Source of the DNA: Ischnura elegans
Taxonomy: Eukaryota > Arthropoda > Insecta > Odonata > Coenagrionidae
Reading direction: 5' to 3'
DNA length: 64,000 bases
NCBI RefSeq assembly: GCF_921293095.1
Contig: NC_060254.1
Location: 6,696,001-6,760,000, forward strand
Position numbers and translations under genes: made by a program. Numbering within the stretch: position 1 is the first letter of the stretch; every line of letters starts with the position of its first letter. Under the pieces are notes generated by a model, which worked only from the letters and a program-made list of their open reading frames with translations, was not told the DNA's origin and did not search any database. Of this stretch, positions 46,601 to 55,953 are shown in pieces.

Positions 46601-49600
46601 AATTCCTATCCTGAGCCAGAAATATAATTTTCAATATTTTCTACAGCCATTTTAGTATATTATTAAGGATGAATTCTTTCATGACTAAATGCATCCATAA
46701 ATTTATGTGTATTTTTTTTGTAATCCAGTACAGCTTGGATGACTATGTGCAAAGCAAGGAATGGGAACTGAAGAATGTGACAGCATTGGTGAATGTATCT
46801 GTGTATGAGTGTTGTCCAAATGAGACGTATCCCTCGGCTGAATACACGTTCATTATCAAGCGTCATGCAAGTGCATATGCAGCTACGGTGGTGATCCCAG
46901 TGTTGGGTGAGTACTGAGTAACATTTCTTCATTTGATATTCTTCTAAGGATCTTAAAAATATATTTTTAGGCATGATACATTTGATTTTTGTCTGGCAGT
47001 GAGTTGTATATATGATATAGATATGTGACATGGATATCGTTTGTATTTCTTGTAGCGTATGCGTGAATTCCTTTGTGGATGGTAAACTACAGAATATTTT
47101 CCTTTAGTAAAATGTCTACACAATAGATGTGCATGGATTCAATGGTGTACATAATGTTCGTTGAGAAACACTCATCATGCATCTAGCAATTTTTTCTGCA
47201 TCAAGAAAACTTTTTGCAATAGACTTGAAGAGGAACCCCAGTGAATTATTCCATTGGAAGCTCTTTAACAAAAATTTGAAAAATAAATGGTTATCATAAA
47301 GCACTTCTAGTGACAAAGTTCATTGTATTGAATAGGGCTTTTTCTGTTAATCTATCTTTCTTTAATCTTTAATGAAATCTGGGTAAATAGCTGTGGACTT
47401 ATTTAATTCTGCATTCATTGCTTTTTCTTTGACTATTCTGGAAAATTATTATTATTTTGGGAGTTAACCGAGGTTTCTTTAATACCCTCTGTTTTTGGTC
47501 ACTCTAATATTAAGAATTACACATTCAAATTATAGTTAAAGTATTCTACCGATTAAGGTAGGTTTCCATGGAGTGCTTAAGAAGAATTCCGGAAGCCTCC
47601 CCTTACATCATGCACTTCCCTCTTCAGTGCACAATAAGACCTACTACCTCTCATTCTATCTAAAAATCCTATTCTTTTCCTTCCCCTCCCTTGTTTACCC
47701 AACATTCTTCCTTCTAACACTGTTTTCAACATCCCATCCCCGCTAAGTACTGGCTCCATCCATACCTTCTGTCTCCTCCGTATATCATCTAAAAGCTGCC
47801 TCTACTCACCCACCATGTCCAGCACTGCATTGTTCCTCCTCCTCTCCGTCCTCTTCACCTTTTCCATTCTTCGCCACATCCACATCTCGAATGCCTCGAG
47901 TCTTTTCGAGACGTTTCTCCACCGTAAGGCACTACAATGGCATAATCATTTTATTCTCCCTAGAACGAGAGGGAAAACATCAGTGAAAGTGATACAAGAT
48001 GTTTATTTATTATTAATGGTCTGCAAAAGCTTCAGTCATTTTTTGCTTTGCTATGGACATAAAGTCTGTGAAAATTTAAAAATTCGGACTGGAAATTGAG
48101 GGAAAGTGAGAGAAATGGAAAGTTATTAATGGAGATTATTTCTCTTGTCTATATATTTATTTCAGTCTTGGTTGGAATGACCCTGTCAACATTTTGGCTC
48201 CCTGCCGAGTTGCCTCATCGCCTTTCCCTTTGCCTGGTGTCAATTGTGTGTCACTGCCTCTATCTGCAGTATTTAGGAGCCAAACTCCCGTCAAATGGCG
48301 ATGTAACGCCTGTTATTGGTATGTGTTTCTGTGCTCTTGAAACAGCATTGAGTGAGTCAATTTGTTCAAACAGGTGTGCTCCATCATGTCCATCAATATT
48401 CATAAGGGTACACTTGCATCACAGTTAATAAATTTTTACCAAAAGCTTTGTCACCACTGCTGGAAACTTCCTCTGGGTAATGAATTATTTATTGAATTTC
48501 AATGTTTTTAAATGGTTAATAGGGTAGGGGAGTGAGATAGGGTATAGGAGGGTGGCGCTTTCTCAAAATTTCTTCTTCCCGAAATGACCCCATCGTGAAT
48601 CAGCACCTCTTCTTCTGTAAATAGTGATCTTTCTTAGTGGCGATGGTGAAACTTGTGACGTAGGTTTACTTCTTCATTGCTCTCACTTCATGAGTTTGAA
48701 AGGCGGGGATTTGAGCTTCCTCAAATTTTTGCTGTGGCTCCGTGAAATGGATCTGGGAGGGTAACCCCATATTCCTTTGGACCAGTCTTTTTATGTGTAT
48801 GATTACTCATCATGATTTTTAAATTTATCTAGCCATATAATTTTGGTGCTTTGAATTTTTGTATTTATATGGTCATTAAGTGTAAAAATGTCTTTATCGA
48901 GCACAACTAGCTACTATCAGAACTTGAAGGCTGCGTTAGGTAGAAATAATAATATTTATTTATCACCGTTGGCAAAATACAATGCATGGCTACGTCAAGA
49001 TTTGCATACAAAAGAAGATGCAATATAAAAGTACAAAAGACATTAGATGAGATGCGTTTACCATAAGTATGTATATACAATAAAAATACAGAAAAGGGAA
49101 AACCGTACAAAAATACATTTCAATATCATATGTCTTTATGAGAGTCTTCAAGGTATTCAGAGACACTGTAATAGCACTTTCTGAATAGAATATTTTTGAC
49201 CCTCCATTTAAACACGGCAGGTGAAGAGAGGGATTTAATTTCCTCAGGGATGCGATTAAAGATTGCAGAGGCAGAGTGGTAGGGGCCTTTCAGGCAGAGA
49301 GAACTTGAGTATTGCAGAGTGTGTATATTATTTCTAGATCGGGTAGAGTAATTGTGGTAAGAGGCATTAGCAGGAAATTTGTCCCGGATGGAGTGTATGA
49401 AGCAAGCACATGTCAAAATATATAAAGAAGGGAGTGTGAGGATTTTAGCATTGGAAAAAAGAGGTTTACCTGGGGTACGTATAGAGACTTGAAACATTGC
49501 CTTGATGGCTTGCTTTTGTGCAGAAAAGGCTTTACTTGAGGCAGCTGAATTTCCCCAGAACAAAATGCCACAGGATAAGTGGGTGTGTATTTTAGCGAAA

Positions 49601-52490
49601 TACAGCTTTTTCAAAGTATCTAGAGATACAACTGGTGCTAACATCCTGATCATGAAGGTACCTACAGATACTTTGCTGATTGTGGCTTGAATATGATGTG
49701 ACCAATCTAGGGTCTCAGAAATGATAAGTCCAAGGAACTTAGAGGTACTTATGCTGTTTCCGTGTGGATTTTTATTATTACTTGGGAAGAGATCTACCTT
49801 ATTGGATCTCTTATGCAGAAATTGAAGGAAGACTATTTTTTCTTCATTGAGCATGAGGTTATTTTTGCTGCACCATTGTTGCATTTCATTGACAGTAATA
49901 TTTCTGAGATGGATTAGGTTTTGGGGACTGTCGGCTGTGATGATAGCAGATGTATCGTCTGCATAGAGAATTAATTTGCCATGGGATAGGTGGTTTGGAA
50001 GGTCATTGATGAACAATAGGAATAGGAGTGGTCCCAGGAGAGACCGTTGGGGTACCCCACAGGAGAGTTTCATTGCACTGGATTTAACAGTAGAGTGACT
50101 GATGGAGTAGCAGACAACTTGCATCCTTTCACTCAGATAGGACATGATCCATTTAAGGGGCAAACCAACGATGCCGAAAGCACGGAGCTTATTTTTTAGA
50201 ATGTTGTGGTCAATGAGATCAAAAGCCTTACTTAGGTCAAAGAAGATTCCAAGGGTTAGTAGTTTGTCGTTTAGGCCTAGGAGTATTTCGTTTATGAGCT
50301 CAAAGGAGGCTGTTGTAGTGGATTTACCAGTCCGAAAGCCATGTTGGTTGTCATGGAGTAGCTTCTTTGAAGACAAATATTCATACATACGTGTGAAGAA
50401 CAATTTTTCCATTAGTTTCGAAAAAACAGAAAGGATGGATATAGGTCTGTAGTTATCTGCATTTTCGCGAGAACCTTTTTTGTGAACAGGTATCACTCGG
50501 GAGGATTTGAGATTTGTAGGGAAGCACCCAGAGGAGAAAGATGAGTTTATGATATCAGCCAAGGGTAGTGCAATGATGTGTGCAACAGCTTTCAACACTG
50601 GCATAGGGATGTCATCCAGGCCAGTAGAAAATTTATTACCAAAAGAGTTGATAGTTTTTATAATTTCTGCCTGAGTTGTGGAAAAAGGAACATAGCTTGA
50701 TGGAAGTGCTTTTGTGGGGGATTCGGTGTGTTTGCCTTTTTGAGGAGTTTTGTGGCAACATTATGGAAGTGAGTGTTAAATTAAAAAGGTCTTGGCGCTA
50801 TAGCTTTACTCTGCTTGCTGGTTGTTATTTGAGTTGTTGCTTATTGTCAATTGATTTTTTCAGTGCTCATCTCCATTTAGTCATGCATTCAAATGACTTC
50901 TTATTTGATTGAGTTGATGTAGTGCCATTGATAAATAATGACTTTTGTTTTGCCAAACTCTAAATTCTTAACAATATATCTCTGTCTCACTCAGTGTCTT
51001 AATTAAGTGTGCTCTTTATTCTCTTAACATGGCTACCCTTACAACAATGAACACAACATTTATAATTTTATAAATAAATAAACTGTAAATGGCAAACATC
51101 AATGCCCAGCACACGCATTTCAAAATTAACTTCTAACATAAATATTCGTTACAGAATTCCAGTCTGCGTGTAACCTCTTTAGTGTGAACCTCTGTTTATA
51201 TAAGTGCCAAAACTTTGAGTGTCAATAAACAGAGGATTTACCTTGATGATAAAATTAAGAGAGGTGATGTGCTGATTCCTTTGCATAAATATTTTCTCAA
51301 CAGTTCTATTGTTCCGAGGCTCTCTGATAATTTGTGGTGCTGCTGTGGCTTGGAGCGTTGCGTTGTTGAGTCTATCCTGTGAATCAGCTGGTCGTGATGT
51401 TGGAAGAAATACTAGTCTAATTGAAAGCAGACTGTTGGAAATAATCCAGAAGCCATGGATTGCTCAAATCCTCTGTGTGGGCCACTTATTCTCCAAGGTA
51501 AGCATTTCCTCTTCTCTTGTGGCTAAATTGTAAAAAAGAATCTCTGCAGAGTTATTGTTGTGCGCACGCGACGTGGAACGAACGAGTTTCACGAAGCGGG
51601 CACAACTTGGGGTTCCTGCCAATTCTTCAGTCACTCTTTGAGATGCACTCTTGAAAAGGTTTTAAAATCAGTTTTATTTCTCAAACTCCACTTACACCAC
51701 TCCACAATCTCACAATCAATTACCTAGCCCACTCTCCACCACTCTCCACAATGGCGTCCGGCACGACAATCCCCCTCCACCAAATCAACAACCCCCAGAC
51801 AACCAGCCATCATCAACAAACCCTGGGCCTGCCGAGCCTTCTCCATCCAAACTCAGGAGCACAACCCTTTGAGTTCACAACATTATTAATGAGTGCAAAA
51901 TAGTTTGAGCCATAGTGTGAAGTGGCTATAGTAGGAGAACAGCAGTGTGCTCATGCCCATCCCCCCACCTCCTCATTCTCACCAGGAAGTACATATGTAC
52001 GTGAAAATGTATACATCCATGCCCCGTTTAGTGCAGGGGATGCGCTCCTTGGGGTCTTTGCACTAATCGAACTTGCATTCATCGAGAACATTTTAATATT
52101 GGGAAGATGGGGATGCGTTTCCAGGTTGCAAAGTTTTGGGTATCGAATTTCGTTTAAACCATTTATATACCTATTAATAGCCTTAGAAAACCTTATTCAT
52201 GTAAACTTTTAAAGTTTAAAATATCTTTAATTACAGTAGGCACGCAATCAAAGTATGTATTTGCAACTGAGCCCAGCGTCATTATTTTTGGTTGCTAACC
52301 CATCTCTCTGCTCATTCACTTGCAGAGTGCACCAGCAGATGGAGAAGAAAGGGATGATGCGGCAGTGACGGTGGCCGAGGGAGGGCTCACCAGAGGGTGG
52401 CTCATAGTGTCCACTGCACTCGACCACCTTGCCTTTTACGTGTTCACCGTGGCGTATGCCTGCATGCTCTTAGCTCTCATTCCTAACTGA
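28623..52490 (+). CDS. Divergent nicotinic acetylcholine receptor-like subunit, copy B (nine exons)
   Basis: The exons are 28623-28698, 29247-29401, 34120-34164, 34253-34362, 42332-42542, 46729-46906, 48166-48318, 51304-51497 and 52326-52490. They total 1287 nt, 428 residues plus TGA, with all phases consistent. The product is a Cys-loop ligand-gated channel subunit: signal peptide (about 1-23), extracellular domain with Trp94 (loop D), WVPD at 120-123 (loop A), Cys-loop 163-177, Trp184 (loop B) and YECC at 225-228 with Tyr233 (loop C), then M1-M4. The 45-nt and 110-nt third and fourth exons match classic nAChR exon lengths. The M3-M4 loop is only about 60 residues. In M2 the -1' Glu is His276 and the 20' acidic residue is Ala297, so cation selectivity is doubtful. 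Exon 1 is the least certain. Confidence 0.85.
29247..29401 (+). CDS. Copy B exon 2: N-terminal extracellular domain
   Basis: The acceptor is TATTTATAG before 29247 and the donor is GTAAGT at 29402. It encodes LLVQDVFCSYDKDVRPVIKH and a VTATIKLFI strand, aligning with the family pattern of a helix followed by Y-N-K-x-x-R-P-V. It contains an N-V-T glycosylation sequon. Confidence 0.88.
29531..29652. mobile_element. Fold-back MITE with 30-bp perfect arms
   Basis: The left arm 29531-29560 (starting GGGAATAGTTATTTCTTTCG) is the exact complement of 29623-29652, with a 62-bp spacer. It lies in intron 2 of copy B, about 130 bp after exon 2. Confidence 0.8.
30052..31867. mobile_element. hAT-like DNA transposon, 1.8 kb
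   Basis: The ends are TAGAGATG and CATCTCTG. The flanking 8-bp duplication is GAAAAAAT (30044-30051 and 31868-31875). The subterminal regions are rich in TCGAATATTCGAA-type words. The host LINE reads continuously across the junction when the element is removed. No transposase was recognised. Confidence 0.85.
30980..31460. repeat. Two tandem ~270-bp repeats inside the hAT-like element
   Basis: 30980-31180 and 31250-31460 share CATGCAGCAGTTGACCTCC, GTAACTTGATATTTT and AGCTGGGACCTTTT in the same order. A third, inverted relative lies at about 32725-32885, outside the element. Confidence 0.65.
32131..34119. other. Copy B intron 2, 3' portion
   Basis: Apart from the inverted relative at about 32725-32885, no feature was recognised. 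The 33130-33280 stretch contains many TTCGCC/CTCCTTC words but no defined repeat. Confidence 0.35.
34120..34164 (+). CDS. Copy B exon 3 (45 nt)
   Basis: The acceptor is AATTTCTAG before 34120 and the donor is GTAATT at 34165. It encodes DELNSVMHIHTWMAM, matching the family D-E-K-N-Q-x-x-T-T-x-x-W strand. The exon has the conserved 45-nt length of nAChR genes. Confidence 0.92.
34253..34362 (+). CDS. Copy B exon 4 (110 nt): loops D and A
   Basis: The acceptor is TTATTCTAG before 34253 and the donor is GTAAGA at 34363. It encodes TWTDAYLKWSPSDYG (loop D tryptophan and the W-x-P-x-D-Y-G motif) and IWVPDLSIYN (loop A). It is exactly 110 nt, the usual length of nAChR exon 4, and ends two bases into a codon completed at 42332. 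Confidence 0.93.
34363..37940. other. Copy B intron 4, first part
   Basis: No gene was seen. It contains a TTAACCCTTGAACGG word followed by the 16-bp perfect palindrome GTGCCCATATGGGCAC (35906-35921), and a tandem pair at 36259-36612. Short open frames at 34449-35172 and 35321-35885 have no recognisable domains. Confidence 0.4.
36259..36612. repeat. Degenerate tandem pair, unit about 177 bp
   Basis: The unit starting at 36259 (TTACGCTATGAATGTTGCAA) recurs at about 36436 (TTACACTATGCATGTGTCAA). Shared words are TATGGTCGCAACC/CATGGTCACACCC, TGTTTACAC, TTTCCCATTT and GTGTACGCA/GTAAACGCG. Confidence 0.55.
38437..38765 (-). CDS. Unrecognised transposon-encoded protein fragment
   Basis: The minus-strand frame reads through KWTKLNNFVTEDQRIGIV, KAIESNNSGVYILQCDMFEI and LPLRSGTIGIFVVKKL. 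It has about 109 open codons with a protein-like composition. The family was not recognised. It lies between the two arrays of the TIR element and upstream (on + coordinates) of the DCGIS mini-exon, so it is probably part of that element's gene or a captured exon. Confidence 0.4.
38805..39003 (-). CDS. DCGIS mini-exon of a transposon family (third copy)
   Basis: The minus strand reads SDCGISSTSGSFNENSVSMD, then KVSDLVLSEENE and an extension. It is preceded by a TTTTTTCAG-like acceptor. Orthologous stretches at 7937-8044 (+), 54979-55090 (-) and 56243-56350 (+) keep the same frame, although surrounding sequence has diverged. Confidence 0.45.
39761..39905. ncRNA. Inverted pair of candidate hammerhead-type motifs
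   Basis: On + is CTGATGA (39871-39877) followed by a stem-forming stretch and CGAAAT. On - is CTGATGA (complement of 39787-39793) followed by GAAAC (complement of 39766-39770). The two lie in fold-back arms sharing ATAGCCCTGATGATGG. Penelope-like elements are known to carry minimal hammerheads with this CUGAUGA...GAAA core. Folding was not tested. Confidence 0.3.
40090..40890. other. Unassigned; CG-rich patch 40440-40640
   Basis: No gene was recognised. The GC-rich patch with repeated CCACCC and GGACT words stands out from its AT-rich surroundings and may be an old repeat. Confidence 0.3.
40900..41030 (-). mobile_element. tRNA-derived SINE head
   Basis: On the minus strand an A-box-like GTGTGGTAGACGAT (complement of 40981-40994 region) is followed about 35 bp later by a B-box-like GGTTCAATGCC (complement of 40942-40952). 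This is RNA polymerase III promoter spacing. No full cloverleaf or CCA-proximal stem was seen, so it is read as a SINE and not as a tRNA gene. Confidence 0.45.
42332..42542 (+). CDS. Copy B exon 5: loop E, Cys-loop and loop B
   Basis: The acceptor is TTTGTTTCAG before 42332 and the donor is GTATGT at 42543. The first base completes the Ser codon begun in exon 4. The Cys-loop runs Cys163 to Cys177 with the PFD motif, and loop B GSW contains Trp184. An extra cysteine pair (143 and 153) brackets the loop E turn. Confidence 0.93.
42578..44027 (-). pseudogene. 5'-truncated LINE with reverse transcriptase (intron 5 of copy B)
   Basis: Minus-strand RT motifs are NYRPVAIVP (about 43980), PSQYGFRHGKTTTHAV, DLSKAFDMVQHDIL, GVLQGSVLGPFLFIVYVNDL and FILYADDTTLI (43432-43887). 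The C-terminal part is in another frame (42856-43302: LLQKKAIRTLFNL, YHTRHKDDLDIPF). There is an in-frame TAA near 43888 and a frameshift between about 43303 and 43431. The site is occupied differently in copy A. This is a CR1/Jockey-type non-LTR element. Confidence 0.85.
44487..46460. repeat. Duplicated P-Q repeat block in gene B intron 5
   Basis: Block P occurs at about 44487-44900 and 45747-46190. Block Q occurs at about 45536-45740 and 46264-46460. Copy A has P and Q once each (6330-7045). The first P is followed by about 0.5 kb similar to 2030-2390. No coding capacity was seen. Confidence 0.55.
46729..46906 (+). CDS. Copy B exon 6: loop C and start of M1
   Basis: The acceptor is GTAATCCAG before 46729 and the donor is GTGAGT at 46907. 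YECCPNETYPSAEY differs from copy A by one residue (Ser235 versus Thr), two residues after the loop C Tyr233. There is one silent change. Confidence 0.92.
47560..47935 (-). pseudogene. RTE-like LINE C-terminal fragment
   Basis: The minus strand reads RLEAFEMWMWRRMEKVKRTE, a stop, RRRQKVW, then LEGRMLGKQGRGRKRIGFLD and RSYCALKREVHDVRG. This is the characteristic end of animal RTE-type endonuclease/RT proteins. It contains stops and a frameshift. It is present only in copy B, between exons 6 and 7. Confidence 0.75.
48166..48318 (+). CDS. Copy B exon 7: M1, M2
   Basis: The acceptor is TTATTTCAG before 48166 and the donor is GTATGT at 48319. The peptide is identical to copy A. The M2 positions by ungapped alignment to WLP/LC anchors are -1' His276, 0' Arg277, 2' Ser279, 9' Val286 and 20' Ala297. 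Confidence 0.9.
48941..50787 (-). mobile_element. 5'-truncated CR1/Jockey-like LINE in gene B intron 7
   Basis: It interrupts sequence that is continuous in copy A (GCTGCGTTAGG/TCTTGGCGC at about 10195). The 3' end (left, 48941) is an (AAT)n-rich tail. Only a very short target duplication (AGG) is apparent. It carries an uninterrupted RT frame. Confidence 0.92.
49126..50604 (-). CDS. LINE reverse transcriptase (partial ORF2)
   Basis: The frame has 492 open codons, and reading continues upstream of the first Met to about 50660 (SFGNKFSTGLDDIP). RT motifs in order are PVHKKGSRENADNYRPISIL, HGFRTGKSTT, FFDLSKAFDLIDHNIL, CGVPQRSLLGPLLFLLFIND, LILYADDTSA and the C-terminal QKQAIKAMFQVSI. The endonuclease domain is lost by 5' truncation. 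In motif B the usual PQGS is PQRS, which may impair activity. The intact frame suggests a recent insertion. Confidence 0.9.
   Translation of the reverse strand: MPVLKAVAHIIALPLADIINSSFSSGCFPTNLKSSRVIPVHKKGSRENADNYRPISILSVFSKLMEKLFFTRMYEYLSSKKLLHDNQHGFRTGKSTTTASFELINEILLGLNDKLLTLGIFFDLSKAFDLIDHNILKNKLRAFGIVGLPLKWIMSYLSERMQVVCYSISHSTVKSSAMKLSCGVPQRSLLGPLLFLLFINDLPNHLSHGKLILYADDTSAIITADSPQNLIHLRNITVNEMQQWCSKNNLMLNEEKIVFLQFLHKRSNKVDLFPSNNKNPHGNSISTSKFLGLIISETLDWSHHIQATISKVSVGTFMIRMLAPVVSLDTLKKLYFAKIHTHLSCGILFWGNSAASSKAFSAQKQAIKAMFQVSIRTPGKPLFSNAKILTLPSLYILTCACFIHSIRDKFPANASYHNYSTRSRNNIHTLQYSSSLCLKGPYHSASAIFNRIPEEIKSLSSPAVFKWRVKNILFRKCYYSVSEYLEDSHKDI
51304..51497 (+). CDS. Copy B exon 8: M3 and start of cytoplasmic loop
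   Basis: The acceptor is CTCAACAG before 51304 and the donor is GTAAGC at 51498. It encodes M3 and KPWIAQILCVGHLFSK. Arg344 and Ser351 are Lys and Cys in copy A. Two silent differences also occur. Confidence 0.88.
51556..51882 (-). mobile_element. Solo LTR, 327 bp
   Basis: The ends are TGTTGTG and CACAACA, with a 4-bp duplication TTAT (51552-51555 and 51883-51886). Copy A has the unoccupied site (GAGCTATTAATGAG, about 10947-10960). On the minus strand an AATAAA lies about 120 bp from the end, as expected for an LTR polyadenylation signal. No internal sequence or second LTR is present. Confidence 0.7.
52326..52490 (+). CDS. Copy B exon 9: M4 and stop
   Basis: The acceptor is TCACTTGCAG before 52326 and TGA is at 52488-52490. 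It encodes the acidic loop end, then M4 from Trp399. One replacement (Leu395 versus Phe) and two silent differences separate it from copy A. Confidence 0.9.
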   Translation, partial: SAPADGEERDDAAVTVAEGGLTRGWLIVSTALDHLAFYVFTVAYACMLLALIPN

Positions 52491-53694
52491 ACCGAAATCA
52501 AATCTTTGACTGGTCAACTTTTATCACAGGGTAGGTGGCCTCTCTTCTAGAAAACCTGGGTACATATTTCGGAAAGTCATTATAAATTACAGTCAAGGCT
52601 GAGAAAGGCACAGATGGGTGAAGACGTGTAGTGAAGTATTATTTCCTATTTCTCTGGAGCATGCGTATATCATAAATATTTGAAATAACTACTCCTAAAA
52701 TGTCTTCCTGGTGAGGATCAAATTCATTTTAATACATTTGGAACTACTTAAGTTGCTTAAAGGTTACGATTTTTCTTCATGTGCACACCATTATCTCTGT
52801 ACAGGTGAATATGCTTTAGCATTTTTACTTTCAAATGGTTGGAAAAGTACAGCTGTGGTCCACAAAGTCTGGAAAATAAATTTGATATTTGAATGGCATC
52901 ATGCAACATTTAGTAACATTCTCTGTCAAGAGCTATCCATGAGCATGAGCCACTGTATTCGTCTGTCGCAGAGTGATAAGTTTTTCTAGACAGTTTAAGG
53001 TGTAGTGCAGTACGATTGGATATTCAAATGTGTGGAACACTAAATTTGGTGAATTTGTAGTGTAGTCCACTTTTAGTGTTACATTAAAACATTCTTTTAG
53101 ATCTCAACTGGGTGTTGTGATTTTGTCGTTAATGTTTGTTGACCATAAATTTAACCACTTTTTCATGAAAAAAACATCATGGTCAAATTATGCATGCATA
53201 TTCTGAGTTACGCTCTGCAAATTTCTGTTACAATTCATTTGCATGCGTTCACTGTAAGAAGGTAAGTAGGAATCAAGCCTGAAGTAGGAGCAGCCAAAAG
53301 AGAAATACATATGTTTGTGTTAGACAAAATGTTCCCTGCTCCGTTCATCTGCAGACATTACCTTTCCAAACTCTGCTTCACGGCACCCCAGGTGGCACTC
53401 GAGGCCTTCAGAGGTTTGGGAAGTGATGGAAATGTAATCAGTCAGGGAAAAATTCGAGAGGGGCAGAGCAAAAAGATGAGAAGCATGGTGCTAGTGTGTG
53501 TTGAGCATTGAGGGGGGGCATTTTGTTTCCCTTGTGGCTGGACGTTTACAATAAGGGGGCACTGCCTCACTCCCTGCCACTCAACTTCATTCCCACCTCG
53601 TATTACTATAACTACTGCCTGACTTAATTTCACAGGATAACTTGATACATTTTTTGATAAAACTCATACATGTGATTGCTGTGGTGTAATAATA
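52491..53694 (+). other. 3' flank of copy B
   Basis: It aligns with 20048-21252. A candidate AATAAA is at about 52875-52880. It ends at the LINE insertion site (GTGTAATAA, then TAATTTATATT). Confidence 0.5.
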
Positions 53695-53918
53695 ATTTAT
53701 ATTTATTGGAAATGCCCTTCGTGTCGATCGTCTAAACTTCTTGTCGAAAATGGCCGCTGACATTGAGATCTTGAAACGGGAAGTAGTAGAATTGAAAAGT
53801 GGACGAATTTCCGTTCCTGAGAAGGAAAAGACTATCACCTTTGCAAATTCCGTGAAATTCACTCCAAATGAAGACTCATCAAAGCGGATTGTTCCTACTC
53901 AAAAGATTACATCCTCTC

Positions 53919-55357
53919 CCCTATTGGAAATTTCTTATAAGAAAATTTCTTATCAGAAATTGGACATATTTCTTATAAGAAAATTTCTTATAAGAATTTT
54001 TCTATAAGAAAATTTCTTCTCAGAAATTGGGCATATTTCTTATAAGAAAATTTCTTGTAAGAATTTTTCTATAAGAAAATTTCTTATCAGAAATTGGGCA
54101 TATTTCTTATAAGAAAATTTCTTATAAGAATTTTTCTTATAAGAAAATTTCTTCTAACTATCAGTTACAAAATGTTATTTATAACAAATTTTCTGATGGA
54201 AATATTTATTATAAATATTATATCAACATGCTTAAAACACTTGCGCAAACTTCTATAAAAAGCTACATAAGATTCACATCCCTAATGAGAGTACAAGTTA
54301 GCATTATACCTAATTCAATCCAAATGTAGACGCCTATATCTTATACAGCAAACCTAATGATTTCCCATGAACCAAATGTAGATGTCTATCATCAGTGTAC
54401 ATCAAAAAGGACATTGAAGCCCTGTAAAGTTCACCTGGCTGGCCAGACAAGGCGAGATACCATAGAGGTCTTTCAGGGCATGGGTTCTGTATTCCCCACA
54501 TGCTAAAAGAAACTAAAATCAATGAAACCAACGATAGCCTAGAATGATATACTGATAATTGAATACAACTTTGGCAATCATTACGCAATGAAAGATACAG
54601 GAATTGCAATATGGAATATGATTTAACCTGGAAAATTGAAGAAGCAAATGAAATAAAATTCAAGTTCCACTGGGGATAGGTACTTCAAGAAATTATATGG
54701 GAAGGAAGAGTAAAATTTGATAAATCAAATGCATATGAGCAATGTTTATTTAAGATACCAGAGAGAATGAGACCTCTACATGCAGATTTGGATAGATAAT
54801 GAAAGAAATAAGCAAAGCAAAATGGAATTTGATGCCATTTTGGAGAAAAGGATATGTAGAATATGGCTAACAATAATTGCAAGATTTAGGGAAATTAATA
54901 GGAATCACAGAAACACTGATTGAGAATAATAGTTGATGTATTTTCCATAAAATAATAACTGTGCAGATGTTGGCATACTCATACAAATTCATTCTCATTC
55001 TCTTCAGAGACGACTAAATCACTCACTTTGTCCATTAAAACACTGTTTTCATTAAAACTTCCTCTTATGTTAGATATGCCACAATCTGAAAAATATACAT
55101 GTCTATCTAAATTAATGATGAAAAGTTTAAAATTCAACGAAACTATCTGTTTAAGGTAACATAATTTTAGGAATGCCAGTTTTTTAATACTTACCAAATG
55201 AGGTCAATGCCTTATTTTGGTTATAAGCACACGACTTATTTTATTAAACTGCTATCACAAAGACATTGTGAATGATTAACATATAAAAGCAACCCCTAGC
55301 AATCCCTAGGTTGCTTAGGAACCATGTGAACAGTATCCTGCAACGTATGCAATTGTA
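53919..55357 (-). repeat. Fold-back arm a
   Basis: The outer part (53919-54170) is a tandem array of TTTCTTATAAGAAA-type words. The inner part holds the DCGIS mini-exon on the minus strand (54979-55090) and ends TATGCAATTGTA. Arm a' mirrors it over about 1.45 kb, and the single-arm copy at 7545-8990 is a relative. Confidence 0.85.
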
Positions 55358-55953
55358 CCCTATTGAAAATTTCTTATAAGTCTTACAGAAATTCTTACAA
55401 GAATTCTTCAAGACTTATAGGATACTATAAGTCTTACAGAATTCTTATAGGATTCTATAAGTCTTACATATTTCTTATAGGATTCTATAAGTCTTATAGA
55501 AATTCTTATAGGATTCTATAAGTCTTATAGAAATTCTTATAGGATTCTATATGTCTTACAAAAATTCTTTAAGAAATCTGCATTTCTTATAGAATTCTAC
55601 AATAATGCTGCGCGGGTCGCATACCTTTTAGGTTTTTATCCAGCAGGCGTGTCACCATAACTTATGTTGGCAATTGATAATTATTTAAGGAATTCTACAT
55701 AAGATAATTTTTGGAAATTAAGTATAACTCTTTTTTAAGTAATGTTCTGCTAATTTCCTGGTTTTTTCAGCATGGTATTTGACATAAATGGTTCCAAGAA
55801 TTGCGGAGGCTTCTTTAATGCGACTTGTTAGTATATATATCGCTGAGGGCACATGAAAAATTGTAGACTTAAAAGATCTGTCTGTTTCGAGTCTACAGAT
55901 TACTTGACCGATGGAAGTTCGATATGGGCCATGAATAACCACGATGTATACTA
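55358..55953. repeat. Fold-back arm b
   Basis: The outer end is CCCTATTGAAAATTTCTTAT. A tandem array of about 31-bp units (TTCTTATAGGATTCTATAAG and following) covers 55375-55590, followed by unique sequence ending GTATACTA. Arm b' begins with the exact complement, TAGTATAC. Confidence 0.85.
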
